Assembly: GCA_937957775.1 (NCBI GenBank)
Contig: CALFXV010000021.1
Coordinates: 1 to 8,451 of the forward strand
Source of the DNA: an uncultured Methylotenera sp.
GTDB lineage: Bacteria; Pseudomonadota; Gammaproteobacteria; Burkholderiales; Methylophilaceae
Reading direction: 5' to 3'
DNA length: 8,451 nucleotides
The notes under the pieces were generated by a model. It was not told the origin of the DNA, ran no database searches, and saw only the letters and a list, made by a program, of their open reading frames with translations. The translations under genes were made by a program, and so were the position numbers. Below, one piece after another: positions 6,254 through 8,451 of this stretch (position 1 is its first letter; each line of letters begins with the position of its first letter).

Positions 6254-6727
6254 ATGCGTATAGGACACGGTTTTGATGTGCATGCCTTGGTGGTAGGGCG
6301 CCCCTGCATCATAGGCGGGGTGAACGTGCCTTATGCCAAAGGTTTGGATGGGCATTCTGATGCAGATGTGTTGCTGCATGCCATATGCGATGCCTTGTTG
6401 GGTGCCGCTGCCTTGGGCGACATCGGTCAGCACTTTCCGCCTTCGGATGCGCGCTTTAAGGGCATCGATTCCAGACAATTGCTACGCCACGTGGTGGCCT
6501 TGCTGCATGAGCGTGGCTATAAGGTGGTGAACATAGACAGCACGGTGATTTGCGAGCTGCCTAAGTTGTCGCCGCATACGGCGCAAATGCGCGCCTTGAT
6601 AGCCGCCGACTGCCAAGTTAGCTTGGATGCGATAAATGTTAAAGCCACCACCACGGAGAAGCTAGGTTTTACCGGTCGCGGTGAAGGCATTGCAGCGGAA
6701 GCGGTATGCTTGATCGCGCAAGCTTAA
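6254..6727 (+). CDS. ispF: 2-C-methyl-D-erythritol 2,4-cyclodiphosphate synthase
   Basis: IspF cyclises CDP-ME 2-phosphate to MEcPP with release of CMP, the fifth MEP-pathway step, as a trimer with a zinc site. It has 157 residues, the family norm. Zinc ligands Asp8 and His10 (RIGHGFDVH) and His42 ([10 protein letters not shown]) are present, with Asp46, [11 protein letters not shown] (55-65), the LPKLSPH segment (102-108), and [16 protein letters not shown] (130-145) with Thr133 and Glu135. GAGGA at 6242-6246, 7 nt before the ATG, is a good Shine-Dalgarno. It follows ispD by 22 nt, so co-transcription is very likely. A short GC-poor palindrome overlaps the stop codon but lacks a T-run, so I do not call it a terminator. 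Confidence 0.98.
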   Translation: MRIGHGFDVHALVVGRPCIIGGVNVPYAKGLDGHSDADVLLHAICDALLGAAALGDIGQHFPPSDARFKGIDSRQLLRHVVALLHERGYKVVNIDSTVICELPKLSPHTAQMRALIAADCQVSLDAINVKATTTEKLGFTGRGEGIAAEAVCLIAQA

Positions 6728-6789
6728 AGCTTGCTCTGACTGCGCCCACCCATCTCACACCCGTTTGCATTAAGTAAAGTCACCTCACC

Positions 6790-8451
6790 ATGCTCGCTTG
6801 GTTCGAAAAACAATTAAATCCGTTTCCTGATAAAGAAATAGACTCGCCGCCCAAAGCGCTGTGGCCTTTTGTCTGGGCCTGCACCAGTGGCTCGCGATTG
6901 TTTATATTGGGCATGACCTTGTTTACCGCGCTCATAGGCGGCTTTGAGGCCTTGTTGTTTGCTGCCATGGGTAAAGTGGTGGATTGGCTGGGCAAGAGTT
7001 CGCCAGAGAGCTTCTGGAGCACCCAGCACGAGCACCTATTACTCCTGCTCACTCTGTTATTGCTTAGCCCTTTGCTGATAGCCATGCAAACTTTGATTAA
7101 GCATCAAACCCTGGCCGGCAACTTCCCCATGCGCTTGCGTTGGCATTTCCATAGGCTGATGCTCAGTCAGAGCATGCATTTTTACCAAGACGAATTTGCC
7201 GGACGGGTGTCGGCCAAGGTCATGCAAACCGCATTAGCGGTGCGAGACATTTGCTTTATCGTGGCCGATATCTTGGTCTTCGTGACCATATACTTTGTCA
7301 CCATGGTGGCGGTCGTCGGCCATTTTAATAGCACGGTGATGCTGCCATTTTTAGTGTGGGTGGTGTGTTACTTAGGCTCCTTAAGTTATTTTGTGCCGCG
7401 CTTGGCCAAGGTGTCGCAAACGCAAGCTGACGCAAGATCCCTAATGACCGGGCGCATTACTGACGCCTACACCAACATCAGCACGGTTAAACTGTTCTCC
7501 CATGCTGGCCGTGAGGCCGCTTACGCCAAATCCGCCATGCAGGAATTTTTGCATACCGTGCACGCGCAAATGCGCTACGTGTCTGGTGTCGAATTGATGA
7601 ACCACGTGCTCAATATGCTGTTAATCATTGCCACCAGTGGCGTGGCTTTGTTGCTTTGGACCCGCGGCGAAGTGAGCGTTGGTGGGGTGGCGGCAGTCAC
7701 CGCCATGGCGCTGCGTTTAAACGGTATCTCGCATTGGGTGATGTGGGAGATGACCAGCTTGTATGAGCAGATTGGAACCGCGCAAGACGGCGTTAACACC
7801 TTGTCGATTAGCCAGCAGATTAGTGATAGCGAGGGTGCACAAGATTTGCGCGTCAGTGCTGGTCGCATTGATTTGGAAAACTTGGATTTTTCTTATGGCG
7901 GCACTAAGGCTGTGCTGCAGGGCTTGAATGTCAACATTCGGCCTAGCGAGAAAGTCGGTTTGGTGGGGCGTTCCGGGGCGGGTAAATCCACCGTGGTGAA
8001 TTTATTGCTGCGGTTTTATGACGTGGAACATGGCCGCATTTTAATTGATGGCCAAGACATTAAGCAGGTCACGCAAAACAGCTTGCGCAGTCAGATAGGC
8101 ATGGTCACGCAAGACACTTCCTTGTTGCATCGCAGTGTGCGCGACAACATTTTATACGGCAGGCCCAACGCCACCGAGGCCGACATGCTGACGGCGGCCA
8201 AGCGTGCCGAGGCGCACGACTTTATTATGGGTCTGGTCGATGCCAAAGGGCGCAAGGCATACGATGCGCACGTCGGTGAGCGCGGTGTCAAGTTGTCCGG
8301 CGGTCAGCGTCAGCGCATTGCCATTGCCCGTGTGATGCTCAAAGACGCCCCCATATTGTTGCTTGATGAAGCCACCAGTGCCTTGGATTCAGAAGTGGAG
8401 CAGGCCATACAAGCCAGCTTGTATACCCTCATGCAAGGTAAAACCGTAGTG
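6790..8451 (+). CDS. ABC exporter, fused permease and ATPase (MsbA-like), 3' end outside window
   Basis: The frame runs from ATG 6790 to the window end, 554 residues without a stop; an in-frame TAA at 6775-6777 excludes an earlier start. The N-terminal membrane domain shows about six hydrophobic segments: roughly 36-60, 83-100, 153-177, 183-202, 268-290 and 297-320. The ATPase domain begins near 358 (IDLENLDFSYG), with Walker A GRSGAGKST (393-401), Q-loop Gln441 in MVTQDTSLL, signature LSGGQ (502-506), Walker B ILLLDE (Asp526, Glu527) and D-loop SALD (530-533). The H-loop and last few dozen residues are cut off. The fused membrane-then-ATPase order is that of type IV half-transporter exporters that work as dimers in the inner membrane, exporting lipids, drugs or peptides; the substrate cannot be told. 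It is 62 nt after ispF, with a weak ribosome site and no strong promoter seen. Confidence 0.94.
   Translation, partial: MLAWFEKQLNPFPDKEIDSPPKALWPFVWACTSGSRLFILGMTLFTALIGGFEALLFAAMGKVVDWLGKSSPESFWSTQHEHLLLLLTLLLLSPLLIAMQTLIKHQTLAGNFPMRLRWHFHRLMLSQSMHFYQDEFAGRVSAKVMQTALAVRDICFIVADILVFVTIYFVTMVAVVGHFNSTVMLPFLVWVVCYLGSLSYFVPRLAKVSQTQADARSLMTGRITDAYTNISTVKLFSHAGREAAYAKSAMQEFLHTVHAQMRYVSGVELMNHVLNMLLIIATSGVALLLWTRGEVSVGGVAAVTAMALRLNGISHWVMWEMTSLYEQIGTAQDGVNTLSISQQISDSEGAQDLRVSAGRIDLENLDFSYGGTKAVLQGLNVNIRPSEKVGLVGRSGAGKSTVVNLLLRFYDVEHGRILIDGQDIKQVTQNSLRSQIGMVTQDTSLLHRSVRDNILYGRPNATEADMLTAAKRAEAHDFIMGLVDAKGRKAYDAHVGERGVKLSGGQRQRIAIARVMLKDAPILLLDEATSALDSEVEQAIQASLYTLMQGKTVV

Noticed and set aside
6718..6734. 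Palindrome GCAAGCTT-A-AAGCTTGC over the ispF stop codon as a terminator
   Set aside because: It can only form a 6-bp stem with a 5-nt loop and is not followed by a T-run, so termination is not supported.

Overview
The window carries seven protein-coding genes, all on the + strand. Two are cut by the window edges: a TonB-dependent receptor at the left and an ABC exporter at the right. No rRNA, tRNA, CRISPR array, transposase gene or phage gene was seen. The gene families (separate ispD and ispF genes, formate-dependent PurT, a betaproteobacterial-type Hpt, a group II truncated haemoglobin, an NtrC-family regulator, a TonB receptor) indicate a Gram-negative proteobacterium, most likely a betaproteobacterium. 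Heavy use of TTG for leucine and medium GC content would fit a Nitrosomonadales/Methylophilaceae-type genome, but that placement is inference from memory and not proven by this sequence.

Layout: (1) 2-1531, the C-terminal 509 residues of a TonB-dependent outer-membrane receptor, visibly more AT-rich than its neighbours. (2) 1532-1689, a strong perfect-hairpin terminator, then an inverted pair of GTAG-headed REP palindromes (a REPIN-like element), then a TTG start with a good Shine-Dalgarno. (3) 1690-3105, a sigma54-activating response regulator with no partner kinase in view. (4) 3157-3185, a sigma70 promoter that sits inside the longest possible purT reading frame, so purT most likely starts at 3214. 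(5) 3214-5492, purT, a truncated haemoglobin and hpt. The gap between purT and the haemoglobin gene holds a sequence with sigma54 -24/-12 spacing. (6) 5545-6727, ispD and ispF of the MEP isoprenoid pathway, preceded by an extended -10 element. (7) 6790-8451, the first 554 residues of an MsbA-like ABC exporter.

Functionally the middle block pairs two purine enzymes, PurT (de novo, formate-using) and Hpt (salvage), around a haem protein. IspD and IspF perform steps 3 and 5 of the MEP pathway. Most of this is ordinary housekeeping content. The points worth a second look are the REP pair, the possible sigma54 promoter of the haemoglobin gene lying downstream of an orphan sigma54 activator, the relocated purT start, and the acidic cysteine-bracketed loop and 13-residue C-terminal tail of the receptor. 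I found no convincing evidence of a wholly new system.
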